64,000 bases of DNA, from assembly GCA_027603945.1 (NCBI GenBank), contig JADIIU010000031.1, positions 62,001 to 126,000 of the forward strand. The letters run 5' to 3'. Positions 30,599-42,262 of the stretch are shown here, piece after piece; the first letter of the stretch is position 1; the number at the start of each line of letters is the position of its first letter. This DNA comes from Terramyces sp. JEL0728. Its lineage: Eukaryota > Chytridiomycota > Chytridiomycetes > Rhizophydiales > Terramycetaceae. The notes under the pieces are model-generated. The model made no database searches and was not told the DNA's origin. It saw only the letters and a list, made by a program, of their open reading frames with translations. The position numbers and the translations under genes are program-made.

Positions 30599-32701
30599 AT
30601 GCAGAACGAAAAGTTTTACGAGACTTTACAGCAAATCCATGATAAACAAGGGTAACTGAACCGCTAACAAAGCGTTGCTCTGCAGAGAGAACCGATTTTA
30701 GGCGGGAAAAAACTTGATCTATATATGATTTTCAACCTGGTGATGCAAAATGGAGGGTACAGCAAAGTTACGCAGGAAAGGGCATGGAAACGAATCTCAA
30801 ACTATTTTCAGTTACCAGAAACTTGTACAAACAGTGCATTTGTATTCAAGCAGCTATATCAGAGACACCTGCTTGCTTTTGAAAATATGACTCGTGGTCA
30901 ATCACTAGATCAAGCGATAAGCAGCAGCAAGCATGCAAATCCTGTCGTGGAGCAAATACTAAAGAAAAAAGTGGAAAAGTATCCAGGCAACTAAAAATTT
31001 AATTCTAGAGGATGATGGAAAGGAAGAAAAATATATTCAAGGAGGATGGCAGAATAGATTGGCATTGGCATTGAAATCTAATCTGCCAAACGAGGTAGAT
31101 TGGGCATTCAACAAACTCGTCAAACTGTCGTTTCAACTCCATTTTTATGTTGGGTTTATCCCAGGCTTGCCAGAAACATTGATTGACCACACTCTTCCAT
31201 TCTTTGACCACTTAATATTGAACACGAGCCCTTATAATTTCGAAACAACCTTGAATCCAGAAACCGACAACTCTACCGTGCCAGAAATGGCTGAAATTAC
31301 CGTTTTCAATGTCCAAGAAAGTGCGGAATTACTAGAAAGAGTGTTGCAAGCATTGCATGTCATTAGAAACATGTCTTTTATGAATGAGAATGCCCAAGGT
31401 ACGTAAGATTTGACCCCAGCATTCTCTAGAGATCATCGCTTACTTACAATTCTTGCAAAATCACTCGCTTTACCACCAGATTCAAGTTATAACGAAGTGC
31501 AGCAGTATGCCTTGGATATATTTGAAAACATGGCAAAGTTAATACAGCTGCGCGGCCCATCAGACTTTTACCTGGCTTGTCTCAAAAAGATGATCTTTGG
31601 GTCAGATAGATCTCGTATTCTTGGGGCTTTACGGTGCTTGATCAAACTGTTGTCTTTTGATAGCAATGAAAAGGTGGTGATTCAAATCGATACACCAGTT
31701 ATCCAAAGATTAATCCAACTGCTCTTGGTAAAAGACGAAGAGATTGTAATGAATGTGATGGTAGGCAAGACTAATATCAGGAATTCTTGTACTTGTTTTC
31801 AAATATTTCGCCAGAAGCAGGGGTTCGCATCACAAATTCAGTTAGATTCAATGTATTTATCGTTAATATCAGGTATTGAAATTGTTATTGAAATTTTTAC
31901 ATTGGAGAGGATTCGGAATGGAGGTTTTCAAAGCTACTGTGTATAGACCTCCAGACGAAGAAGGAAGTGATGCAAAACCGCATCCTCCGCCTAATATGGG
32001 TACAAACCAGAGAGCGATTGATCTTTTTTATGCAGCTTATTGGTATTTTTTGTTTTATTTCTAGGTTGCAAAGCATGTGTGAAGTTTCGGTTGGATACAA
32101 GCTTTTACAAAGCGATTTCCACGCAGAATACCAAAATTATTGCCAAATCAATCAGATCAATGCGCTTCCAGTGAACGATGTATTGAAACTTGCTCCCAAG
32201 ATTTTTACAGAAGTAATAACAGATGAAAATGATGTTATCGGATTAAAACCACGAGAAGCTCAACCGCCTCCGCCACCAAAGAAATCTCCTGCAGATCTAT
32301 TTTGTGGAGTTGCCAACTGCACCGAATTCTTTACAGAACCAAAGGACTTGTGGAAACACGTCGAATCACACTCTTTCAGTTCACTAAAATGCTCGTGGAA
32401 GCATTGCAAGAAATTATCAAATAGTAAAACGCAACTAATGCTCCACTTGCAAACGCACATTCCTAGCGAATCAATCAAACCAAAATCCGCAGCCAAAAAG
32501 GACAGTAAACCACACATTTATCCTGATCCTAACGATGAACTCAAAGGTATCCCACTATCAGCACTATTAGTAATCCGTAATATATCAAGGCATCCACACA
32601 ACCACTCCTACTTTGTTCCTTTTGAAAAGGATCTCAGTGCGATGCTTACCAATGTCAAATTTAACAGAATAGTCGGACAAATATTTGCTGAACTCAAATA
32701 A
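30599..32701 (+). CDS. RSC9: RSC9/ARID2-like chromatin remodeller subunit
   Basis: DNA-binding subunit of an RSC/PBAF-type SWI/SNF complex in the nucleus. Exons 30599-30651, 30673-30986, 31009-31398, 31420-31760, 31781-31852, 31873-32042 and 32065-32701 give 658 residues. Order: ARID domain from residue 3 (EKFYETLQQIHDKQG, PILGGKKLDLYMIFNLV, QNGGYSKVTQERAWKRI), an armadillo-like middle (NRLALALKSNLPNEVDWAF), an RFX-type winged helix (RAIDLFYAAYWLQSMCEV), and two C2H2-like zinc fingers (CGVANCTEFFTEPKDLWKHV; CSWKHCKKLSNSKTQLMLHL). That order is diagnostic of Rsc9/ARID2. The second intron (30987-31008) is GC-AG. The stop lies in AATAAA. Confidence 0.92.
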
Positions 32702-32749
32702 AATCAATCGATTTATATTCCATTTGTTTGGTATTAAAATGATAGCATA

Positions 32750-33322
32750 CTATATTACAGTGCTGTCATAGTAAAAGAGAGTCTGCTCGTCCTGCTGAGC
32801 ACCACCCATAAACCCACCAACCACTTTAACGCTTGTGGTTCTCAATGGAGTCCATCCAGGTATGCAATATCCAACAGTAACAATTCTCCTATTCCCCTTC
32901 AACCACATTTTGAAGATATCCCGCAATTTACCCAACCCCTGTTCCAACAAATACAATACCATCGCATCTATATCCAGCGCTTCTAAATCTACTGTAAACA
33001 TATCTTGTTCGTATAATTCAATAAATGGATAATTTGAACGGATATGTTGGCATAATAACGGATCAAATTCCACACCAACCACTCGCTGGATTGACTGTGA
33101 ATGTGCTATTTTCAGTATTGTTCCATCGCCGCATCCTAAATCTAGCAGCGCTTCCGTTTGTATTATTCCTGAAAATTCAAGTGCTTTTAGGCAGACCGAT
33201 TCGTTGATCTGTACGTACGGGGCAATGAACGGCGTATCGTCCAGCGGCTGTGAATTGACTTTGGTCATTATTGCTGGCTTCAATTCTGGCTCATATTCAA
33301 AATAGTTTGGCAGTTGGTCCAT
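32750..33322 (-). CDS. FAM173/ATPSCKMT-like class I methyltransferase
   Basis: Intronless, 190 residues. S-adenosylmethionine-binding motif I is LLDLGCGDGTILKIA, and the acidic loop of motif II is VVGVEFDPL. PFIAPYVQINESVCLKALEF before motif I and GYCIPGWTPL near the end follow the FAM173 pattern, whose animal members methylate a lysine of mitochondrial ATP synthase subunit c or ANT. No mitochondrial presequence is obvious and the single membrane segment of animal FAM173 is missing, so target and location are uncertain. Confidence 0.7.
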   Translation of the reverse strand: MDQLPNYFEYEPELKPAIMTKVNSQPLDDTPFIAPYVQINESVCLKALEFSGIIQTEALLDLGCGDGTILKIAHSQSIQRVVGVEFDPLLCQHIRSNYPFIELYEQDMFTVDLEALDIDAMVLYLLEQGLGKLRDIFKMWLKGNRRIVTVGYCIPGWTPLRTTSVKVVGGFMGGAQQDEQTLFYYDSTVI

Positions 33323-33413
33323 AGGAATTGGTTGGAAAAAAATATCAGAATCTCAGGGCAAAAATACTTGTGTACAGAGCCTAAAAATAAATGAATAACC
33401 ATGAAAGTGCTGT

Positions 33414-33970
33414 TTATGCTATTGGCAAATATTGGGGTTTCCTGTCAAACATTCGGTTCAGTGCATACGAAAAAACAAGACTGAGCTGGCATGCAATCAT
33501 TAGAATCAGCCAGTAAAAGCAAGATCCCAATCTGGCACTAATCAGCAGTTGATCCTTGTGGATAAAATAAATCATCTGAAGCGCAATAGATTCGCAAAAG
33601 ATCATTATCCCAGTAAATACATAGATCATCTTGTCAAGCTTTTCATGCTTGTAGAATATACTAGCAACATAGGCGGTGAAAATGAAAAGACCGAAACTGC
33701 ATGCAGATATCTAAATCAATGAAAAGTTACTAGTAGGTACCTGGTGGCAAGCCATGACTGACAGAAAGAGAGCGATTCCAATTCGCCTTGATCTATCTTC
33801 CATTCGTTCCTGCACCTATAATCTGGGAATTTTATGCATTTGTTGTCAAAACAGAGTTGAAATACTCCGAATCTGTAGTTCTTTAGCAGTAGAAAGTTTG
33901 GTGTTGTGGTTGCGATAAGTGTAATGACGAATGTTAGCGAAAAGGTTATTGCGAACCAACTGTCTTTCAT
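33414..33970 (-). CDS. claudin/PMP22-like four-pass membrane protein
   Basis: Two exons (33970-33731, 33710-33414) across a 20-nt intron give 178 residues. Four hydrophobic segments are visible. The first extracellular loop has YRFGVFQLCFDNKC, matching the G-L-W...C...C pattern shared by claudins, PMP22 and fungal Sur7/Fig1-type proteins (here with Phe in place of Trp). An alternative start upstream would add about 12 residues. Function cannot be assigned beyond a tetraspan role in membrane organisation. Confidence 0.6.
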
Positions 33971-34406
33971 TTTTAATTGAAATTTTTTTGGTGGGGTTTG
34001 TGTCACGAGCTGGCTGAGTGATTGTTTGGCTGGGAAAAAAGTAAAAAGAGCCGACCTCCCGACCTGCTAGCTCCAGCTTCCCCTTCTGTCTGCTCAGTTA
34101 GCCTGCCTCGACCGGTTTCAGGGATATTGAACAACCAAGTGGGCACCTCTCCAGATTCCCACTCTGTTGACTGTGGCTTCAGTTCGGATCAACTCAGAGA
34201 AACATGAAAATTTTCTCACTCTTAGCGGGCAGGTTTTTTTGAGTGTTTTTGTCAGCTACTTTGCACCACTTGCTCAGCTACTCGAATATGTCCAAGGATG
34301 GTTTTAAATCCATGGTAAGATATAAATGACGCATTGCAAGTATTTTTATTGTTAAACACGTTGGTATCAGAAATCCGGCAAGTTAGTACAGGTTATTACA
34401 GCAGTA
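33971..34406. other. 436-bp intergenic region
   Basis: Promoter side of the claudin-like gene and 3' side of the SH3 gene (both - strand). The part near 34060-34140 is pyrimidine-rich. Nothing else recognised. Confidence 0.35.
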
Positions 34407-34769
34407 TTACATTCCAATCTTTGGCATTGGCGGAGGAAGAGGAGAAGCCGTTGGATTTCTCAAGATTGGTATAATATTTTCCAGTGGGAATTTTCCCTCC
34501 TTGTTGTTTGTCAAATTAATTCCTATTCCCCAACCGCCTTTCAGCTTGTATTGAAGTAAAATGAAATCCCCCTGTCTCAAGTCCATCTCGTCAATTTCGC
34601 TTGCTTTATAATCCATGGAGACCTTGACTGTATCGATATGCCGTGAAACTATGATTTCGTTTGGGAGCTGCTGGTACCTCCTTGCGCGCAGTCTCGGCGA
34701 TTCGTAATAATATGTGATATGCTTGATCGAGTCTTTTCTTTTCAAAGTCATCCAAGTAAAGCAGCTCAT
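34407..34769 (-). CDS. small SH3-domain protein
   Basis: Intronless, 120 residues. Residues about 48-105 form an SH3 domain: TVKVSMDYKASEIDEMDLRQ replaces the ALYDY start, GDFILL is the second strand, GGWGIGINL holds the conserved Trp, and GKFPLENIIPI is the last strand. The first 45 residues are basic (KRKDSIKH, RLRARRYQQL), and the end is proline-rich (PTASPLPPPMPKIGM), possibly a ligand for another SH3. Likely an adaptor of the actin or endocytic machinery, by family habit only. Confidence 0.8.
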   Translation of the reverse strand: MSCFTWMTLKRKDSIKHITYYYESPRLRARRYQQLPNEIIVSRHIDTVKVSMDYKASEIDEMDLRQGDFILLQYKLKGGWGIGINLTNNKEGKFPLENIIPILRNPTASPLPPPMPKIGM

Positions 34770-35086
34770 TTTGCCTTCTTTTTTATACAGTTTTTAGGCG
34801 AAGTTGAGGGCGAAGGAAAAAATAAATACTAGGAACTAGGCGGGTATAAAGATCCGCAAAGACAGCTCTTGGACAGCCTTTGTGCTCTTGAGATGCATTA
34901 TTGTCTCAATCAGCAGAACCAATAACGGATCTCTCGTATTATTCCGGTAACTTTCATTCCAGCCATTTAAATCTAAAAGTTGCCCCAGTCACACATTGAC
35001 TCACGATGTACCTTGCATTCACTGGTGACACTTTCCTTTCCTGAAAGCAGTTGAGTCACTTTTAAATCTTTTTTTTCACATTTGAA
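34770..35086. other. 317-bp divergent promoter region
   Basis: Between the SH3 gene (- strand) and eIF5B (+ strand). No repeats or RNA genes recognised. Confidence 0.35.
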
Positions 35087-38000
35087 ATGCCTCCAAAAAA
35101 GAAAAAGTAATTCGCACTTGATATAGGAATAATAAAAAGGACGATGACTGGATTGAACCTGTAAACTTCAATAAAGGCGAAGACGGCGAAGATTTGGGAG
35201 GATTAATGTCTGCAATCACATCTGCAAAAAAGAAAAAGACTGTTGATATTACCAATTTAGATGAGGGTGTTGAAGAATCCAAACCAATTAAAAAGGAAAA
35301 AAAGAAAAAGAACAGGAATTTCGACGATGATGAAGATGCTGCGGAAATCCTCGCTAAATTGGATGCAGAAGAGGAAGATGATATTCCTGCACCAGTAAAG
35401 AAGGGGAAAGGGAAAAAGAACAAAAAGGCATTTGATGACGAAGAGGATGCTGCTGAAATCCTTGCTAGACTGGATGCAGAAGAGGAGGCTGGATCAATTC
35501 CAGTTAATAAATCTAAAGGCAAGAAAGCATTTGATGACGAAGAAGATGCAGCTGCTATCCTTGACAGGTTGGATGAACAAGAGCAGCAGGAAGATGCACC
35601 AGCAAAGAAGGGCAAAGGAAAGAAAAATAAAAAGAATTTCGACGATGAAGAAGATGCCGCTGCTATCCTGGCCAGATTAGATGCTGAAGAGCAAGAAGAA
35701 GCAGAGAAACCAGCAAAGAAGGAGAAGCCTGCCAAAAAAGAAAAGGAAGTTACCGAAGAAGATATCCCCGACCCTTCGACTATCAGAATCAAAACGAAAG
35801 CGGAAAAGGAAAGAGAAAAGAAGGAGCGAGCGAAACTAGCAAAGAAAAAGGCTGCTCCTCAAAAGAAACAAGACACTCCTGCTCCTGCGCAAGTTGAAGA
35901 AACTGCACCAGCTGTGGAAGAGGTTGCAGCTCCTGGTAAAAAGGACAAGAAGGGAGGAAAGAAACCTGCTGGGGCTATTGCTGCACTTCGTAACGCTTTA
36001 GCTGCAAAGAAAGCGGCAGAGGAAGAAGCTGCAAAGTTGGCTGAAGAAGAACGTCAACGTGTCTTGGCTGAAGAAGCGAAAGCAGCTGAAGAAGAGCAGT
36101 TAAAGGAAGAAGCCAGATTAAAGAAAAAGGAAAAAGAAAGAGTAATCACTGTTTAATTGTAGTTGAAAAAGGAAGAATTGAAAAAATCTGGTAAATATTT
36201 AACTCCTGCACAAAAATTGGCTCAACAACAGGCTAAAGCTAGGCTCGACGCTTTGCTTGCCTCTGGCCAGGTTGTAGTCAAAGCATTGGCTGAAGGTGAA
36301 GAAGAAAAGAAACCAAAGAGACCTATTTATTCAAACAAAAGAAAAAAGAATAATCAAAAAGACAAAGCTGAGAGCAAACCTGCCAGTGAAAAAGCTGTTA
36401 GTGAACGGGCAGTTAGCGAACAAGGTGAAGCCAAAGAGTCTTGCGATATTGAATCTGATGAAGAAAAGGCTGCTGAAAAATTAGCTGAAGTTGAGGTGAC
36501 AGACATTGTCAAAGATTCATGGGATGCAGAAAGTGACGGCAATGTCAAAGAATCGTGGGATGCAGAAAGTGACGACAATGTCAAAGAATCGTGGGATGCA
36601 GAAAGCGAAGACGAGAAACCAAAGGTTGTCAAGAAAGAGCCTGTCAAGCAAGCACAGCCTGTTGCCAAAGAACCCAAACCATCAAAGGCTGCTAAAGAAG
36701 AGACCAAACCAGCCACTAGCCCAGAAAAGTCTGTTGGTAAATCTCCCGTTGCTGAACCTGAAGAAGAAAGTGAAGCAGATAGCGAAGAAGAAAGTGAAGA
36801 AGAAAGTGAAGAAGACAGCGAAGAAGACAGCGAAGAAGAAAGCGAAGATGAAGATGGTTTCACTGCCACTGAAAGACAGGCGGTAAAGAGAAAAGAAGAA
36901 GCAGCCAAAAGAAGGGAAGAAAGAATTGCAGCATCTATGGCAGCCAGATCCAAAGACAATCTACGTTCACCAATTTGTGTCATTATGGGTCACGTAGATA
37001 CTGGAAAAACAAAGCTTTTGGACAAGATCCGTCAAACGAATGTCCAAGGTGGAGAAGCTGGTGGTATTACTCAGCAAATTGGTGCTACTTATTTCCCAAT
37101 ATCGGCTGTTGAAGAAAAAACTGCTTTGATACACGAAGGAAAACCATCTGGATACAAATTACCTGGCCTGTTGGTTATTGATACCCCTGGTCACGAGTCT
37201 TTCAGCAACTTGAGATCTAGAGGCTCTTCCCTATGTAACATTGCCGTATTGGTTGTCGATATTGTCCATGGTTTGGAACCGCAAACTTTGGAATCATTAA
37301 ACATGCTGCGCGCTAGAAAAACACCTTTTGTAGTCGCATTAAACAAAATCGATCGTCTGTTTGACTGGGAAACCCACAAAGACTTCCCGACCAGAAAAAC
37401 TCTTGCTCTGCAAAAGAAACATGTTATAAAGGAATTCAATGAACGTGTTACAAAAACCATTGTCGAATTTGCCGAACAAGGATTGAACGCTTGCCTGTAT
37501 TGGGAAAACACAAATATGGGTAAAAATGTCTCGCTTATTCCTACTTCTGCCATTACTGGTGAAGGTGTACCTGATATGCTCCACCTATTGATGGATCTCT
37601 GTCAAAATAGAATGACTGAGAGCTTAATGTATATTTCAGAACTAGAATGTACAGTGCTTGAAGTCAAGGTTATTGAAGGTTTAGGTACTACGATTGATGT
37701 AGTTTTGTCTAATGGTGTGCTGAATGAAGGTGACAGGATCTGTGTCTGCGGGTTGAATGGCCCTATAGTTACCCAAGTCAGAGCTCTCTTGACTCCTCAG
37801 CCAATGAGGGAATTGCGTGTTAAATCTGAATACCAGCATCACAAATCCGTCAAAGCGTCTCTTGGTGTCAAGATTGCAGCCCCAGATTTGGAAAAGGTAA
37901 TTGCTGGGTCTCGATTGATGGTTATTGGACCTGATGATGACGAAGACGATATCAGAGATGAAGTTATGACTGACTTGCAAACTCTATTGACTTCAATTGA

Positions 38001-38791
38001 CAAATCTGGTAAAGGTGTCTGCGTGCAAGCGTCTACTCTGGGTTCACTAGAAGCGCTATTGTCTTTCCTCAAAGACTCTAAAATTCCAGTTTCAGGGATC
38101 AATATCGGCCCAGTGCACAAAAAGGACATCATTCGTGCTTCGGTAATGTTGGAACGATGCCCCGAATATGCTCAAATGCTGGCTTTCGATGTTACAATCG
38201 ACAAGGATGCCGAGCAGTTGGCCAACGAAATGGGAGTAAAGATCTTTTCCGCAAATATTATTTATCACTTGTTTGACAAGTTCACTGCATACATGAAAGA
38301 ATTAGAAGAGCAGAGAAAAGTGGATGCTGCACCATCAGCTGTATTCCCTTGTGTGCTAAAGATGGTTCCAGATGCAATTTTCAACAAAAGGGCTCCGATT
38401 ATCATTGGTGTTGATGTTATGGAAGGGGTACTAAAAATCGGAACACCACTCTGTGTCGTCAACAAAGATGTATAACTCGCTAACAGTAGAATGGTACAGT
38501 AGTCACTTTGGGAAAAGTAGTTGGTATTGAATTGAACAAGAAGCCAAAACACGTAGTCAAGAGGGGTGATCCTTCAGTTGCAATTCGTGTTGAGTGTGCC
38601 ACATATCAAACACCAGCACTGTATGGCCGTCACTTTACTCAAGAAAACGAAATCTATTCTCAAGTACATTTATCTTAACTTAGATTACCCGTCAATCTAT
38701 TGATGTCTTGAAGAGTACTTTTAGAGATGAAGTATCAAAGGATGATTGGAAACTGGTGGTTCGTCTCAAGAAAATACTGTCCATTCAATAA
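35087..38791 (+). CDS. EIF5B: translation initiation factor eIF5B
   Basis: GTPase that joins the 60S to the 40S ribosomal subunit. Exons 35087-35106, 35127-36141, 36163-38469, 38490-38663 and 38684-38791 give 1207 residues, similar to animal eIF5B. The first about 600 residues are lysine/glutamate-rich and disordered, with near-repeats of [19 protein letters not shown] and KESWDAESD. The GTPase domain has G1 GHVDTGKT, G3 DTPGHE and G4 NKID; as in other eIF5Bs the G1 loop carries D-T-G-K-T. Domain IV ends [17 protein letters not shown]. The first exon encodes only MPPKKKK minus one base. Introns are 20-21 nt, and the stop lies in AATAAA. Confidence 0.97.
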
Positions 38792-38888
38792 ATGCCCCAA
38801 TGTGTTTTAATTTTCTAATCGAGAATCAAATTCAAAAGTGCAAGTCCGTTAAAATACATCTCTTTATTGGCCAACGCTGCAGAAAGAC

Positions 38889-39380
38889 TTATTTTTCCCT
38901 TAGTCCCAATCCTTTCATTAATCGATCACTAATAAAACCATGAGCGGTACTCTCCTTGGGCTCTGGTTTATCCAATTCCGTCTTGAATTCCTTTACAAAT
39001 TCATACAGATCATCTTCATTCGGGTCCGACTGATCTTGAATTACGAGTGAAGGAAACGTCTTGTGTGCCCAAATTTTGAATTTAACTGAAAATTCTTTCA
39101 ATGTATAAACTTCCATGTATGTAGAGACGCTGTACCCTACACCGATTGCCGTGATTCCTACAATCGATGTTGCGTACATGAGTGCTCTTGATGCCATCAT
39201 TATTCCCATGTATCTTGGGTTTTGTTTTAGTATTGGGTTGTTGTGCAAAGCGTCGAGGTTTGCCCTTGACCTGCGCATGTTTACGATAGTTGCGCCGAAC
39301 CCGAATAACAACAGACCCGACACAATTGGTTGCTTGTATTCCTTTAATTTGAGCAGCACTTGATCCTTGTCAATTTCCAT
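38889..39380 (-). CDS. TMEM242-like mitochondrial inner-membrane protein
   Basis: Intronless, 163 residues with two membrane segments. GLLLFGFGATIVNMRRSRAN in the first, ASRALMYATSIVGITAIGVG in the second, and TLKEFSVKFKIWAHKTFPSL after it match animal TMEM242, an assembly factor for the ATP synthase c-ring and complex I. About 45 extra acidic residues follow. No cleavable presequence is seen, as in TMEM242. The divergent ODAD4 gene begins 139 bp away. Confidence 0.6.
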   Translation of the reverse strand: MEIDKDQVLLKLKEYKQPIVSGLLLFGFGATIVNMRRSRANLDALHNNPILKQNPRYMGIMMASRALMYATSIVGITAIGVGYSVSTYMEVYTLKEFSVKFKIWAHKTFPSLVIQDQSDPNEDDLYEFVKEFKTELDKPEPKESTAHGFISDRLMKGLGLREK

Positions 39381-39519
39381 TGCACTTTTAAAAAAAAAGA
39401 TTCAAGAAAATACTTACCAGCCACGAGTTCTGCCACCACTAGCCACAAACTTCAAGTGAACAATGGAGGGAAAAACAATGCTCATTATGTGCACAAGTGA
39501 GTAATTTTACTATTTTCAA

Positions 39520-40355
39520 ATGGAGGAGGAAAAAGAAAACCCAGAGTCGCTCATTGCTACTTTCCAGAGCCTGTCAGCTGAAGGTGATTTACTATTACAA
39601 CGCGGTGCATTCCACGAAGCAATACAAATATATACTAAAGCGATCGATATTAGACCAACAGACAAACATTGCCTAGTAGCCAGAGCTCGTTGTTTTATCC
39701 AAATCGGATGTCCGCAAGAAGCACTTAAAGATGCAAACACAAGTTTAAAAGAGGATCAAACATACTACAAAGGGATATATCTCAAAGCAGAAGCACTGTA
39801 CGCTGAAGGCGATTTTGAATTGGCTCTGCTCTATTTCCACAGGGGAAATAAACTCAGACCAGAGTTGTACGAATTCCGTGTAGGGATATTGAAGAGCAGG
39901 GAAGCAATCAATAATTCTATTGGCGATCCTAAAAAGATGAAGATTCGCGTTCCGAATAGACTACGAAAGACTATTCAAGCGTTGTCCGAACAAAAGGAAG
40001 AGAAAGAGAGGAAGAGCGAAGACAAGCGGCCGTTCCTTACCGATGCAAAGCTATCCAGCGCAATGGAGGGCAAACTCTTGGAAGAGCTGCACGACGACAA
40101 ACTGTACCTGCAGGTAATCGTCTCTGACATTAGGAACTGTTAAACGATAGAGACTTTGCAGATTTTCCAGATGAGCAAATACAACTACTAGTTAATGACG
40201 GATTAAAGTATTTGACTACACGAATTGGTTTTTGGAGACAGCAGTATCCGTTGTATGCTAGGCCAAAAGGGGCAAAGATTGTGCCTAGGATGAAGAGGAA
40301 GGAGGGAGCTAAAACCGTACCTGCACAAGGCAAAGCCGTTGTAGCAAGCAATTAA
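39520..40355 (+). CDS. ODAD4: ODAD4/TTC25-like outer dynein arm docking protein, short form
   Basis: Docks outer dynein arms on ciliary doublet microtubules. Two exons (39520-40113, 40134-40355) across a 20-nt intron give 271 residues. Three N-terminal TPR units (GDLLLQRGAFHEAIQIYTKA, KHCLVARARCFIQIGCPQEA, YYKGIYLKAEALYAEGDFEL) and FHRGNKLRPELYEFRVGILK are very close to TTC25. The second exon continues with TRIGFWRQQYPLYAR, as in TTC25. The animal protein is more than twice as long, with further TPRs; here the frame ends soon after. Strong evidence that the organism builds motile flagella. Confidence 0.88.
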
Positions 40356-40510
40356 ATACATTTATCTTTTGTCTTTTACCTACCGTCTTGTTGAGGAATC
40401 TAGTCTTAAACTGGTGTGGAATAGACAAAAATGTTCTAAATTGGTATTGAATCGGGACCTGACTAATATAGCAAAGTCAAAGGTGCGAGATTTTTTCACA
40501 TTAGAATAAA

Positions 40511-42141
40511 ATGAAGCTTCCTAGAGTAGATTTATACACTCTGGTCAACTTGCAATCACCATCCCATCCATTCAGCGTTCAAAGCCTTTCAACAGACACC
40601 TCAATAACATACATTGATGCATTCCAAGTAACTCACCCAATCACTCTTCCAAACACTCCCAAATGTTCATCGCTCCTTCTAGAACACCAATTCCCATTTT
40701 CATATGGACAGCCTTACGTAGGCAACTACACTGTCCCAACGGAATGCGGTAGCTCTTGGGATAAGGTCGTCCTCAGTTTGAATGGATCTGTCTCTGGCAG
40801 ACAGTTTGATAGAGTTGGTGCAATTTGGATTGACGGAGTTGAAATCTTGCGTTTGACTGGTGCTGAACCATCAGGCACTCCAATCACCAGATGGTCGGTT
40901 GAAAAAGATATCACTGACTACTCTTCGTTATTCGGCGGATTGAATAGTGTTGTCTTTGCCTATGATAATGTTGTTGATGGCACTTATACTGGCATCTTTA
41001 ACTTTACCGTTTCAATTGATTTCTACAAGGGCCACAATGATCAAAAACCAGATATCGTCTTGCCGCTGTCTTTATCAAACAGTTCTTATGGCTGGGCCTC
41101 ACTACCAACTGCTAATTTGACTACATTTACACTTCCAAAATTACCTCCAAATTTGGTCAGGGCGGAAGTTGAAATCTATGTATCTGGACATGGAAGCGAT
41201 GAGTTCTGGTATTTTGTATTAATGCAGGTATACTAATTTGCCTAATGCGCTTGCTCAACCGCAAAACCAATTGTATGACGGCGGGGTTTACAAGGAAATT
41301 GATTTGTTTGTCAATGGCAAGCTAGTTTCGTTCGAGCCTATTCCACCAACTGTTTACACTGGCGGAATGAACCCGCTCCTTTGGATGCCGATTGTTGGTA
41401 TAGATACTTTTAATCTCCCACCAATTAATTTTGACATTACTCCGTTCGCTTCATGGCTGTTTGAACCAAAGGCAAACATTGGGTTCAATGTTACGTTTGC
41501 AGCTAATAGCTACTGGCTGGTTGATGCTAATTTGAAAATCTGGGTCGACAAAGAGTCCAAGCAAAAGCAATTCAATGGTAAATTAGAGTCATTTACACTC
41601 GCTGCAACTGTGCCTTCTGAGTTATATACTGGTGACTTGGACAATTTGGTGATGAACACAACTGCCAAAAATTCATTTGCTGCCAAAGGTAAGTTTAGCT
41701 AATGCAGGCTCAATCAAGACTTCAAAAGGAGTTGTAACTACCAAAGTGGAAAAAGCAGTTGCTTTCACCAACCAGAATTTGATTACGCAACAAGGCAACA
41801 ACCAAATATTCACCCAATCCACAAACGTAACAACCACAACCACGGTTTATACAAAAGATTTGACCGTGTCAAAGAAATACAAGAAACGCTACCCGTTCGC
41901 TGGAGTTCTCTCTGCAATCACTGCTAATTCTTACTTGACTACTATCCATCACGGCAAACATGAAGAATCTGATGATTTTATTCTTGACACTGCGTTGTAT
42001 GCGAATGGCACTTTTGGTGGGCCATCTTATGCTACCACCAGTCAGAATTATACTTTTATTCAAGGGAAAGAATGCTACAAGAGAAATGTTGCTGCTGCTG
42101 GCAGACAAGTAGTTTCTGATGTTTATCCGAGATGCAAGTAA
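40511..42141 (+). CDS. PNGase A-type peptide N-glycanase
   Basis: Removes N-glycans from glycopeptides in an acidic or extracellular compartment. Exons 40511-41208, 41228-41688 and 41708-42141 give 530 residues. Family landmarks: DAFQVTHPITLPNTPKCSSL, WDKVVLSLNGSVSGRQFDRV, WIDGVEILRLTGAEPSG, WSVEKDITDYSSLFG, HGSDEFWYTNLP, and GGMNPLLWMPIVGIDTFNLP. Several N-glycosylation sites are present. The proposed N-terminus (MKLPRVDLYTLVNL) has no signal peptide, although the enzyme is normally secreted, so an upstream signal-coding exon may have been missed. Introns are 19 nt. Confidence 0.92.
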
Positions 42142-42262
42142 AGTGTTGAATTTTCTTTTTAATTTTTGTATCCTCTAATACTGGCTAAAATGATCCGCAT
42201 CGATTAATCTTCAGTACAATTCTGCTATCGTTTCAACGCCAAGTTTCAAATTTTTTTCCAAA

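Noticed and set aside
35076..36983. Serine-rich - strand frames opposite eIF5B and similar + strand frames opposite nucleolin (15296-15823)
   Set aside because: They are mirror images of GAA/GAT-rich acidic coding sequence; the sense frames encode recognised proteins.
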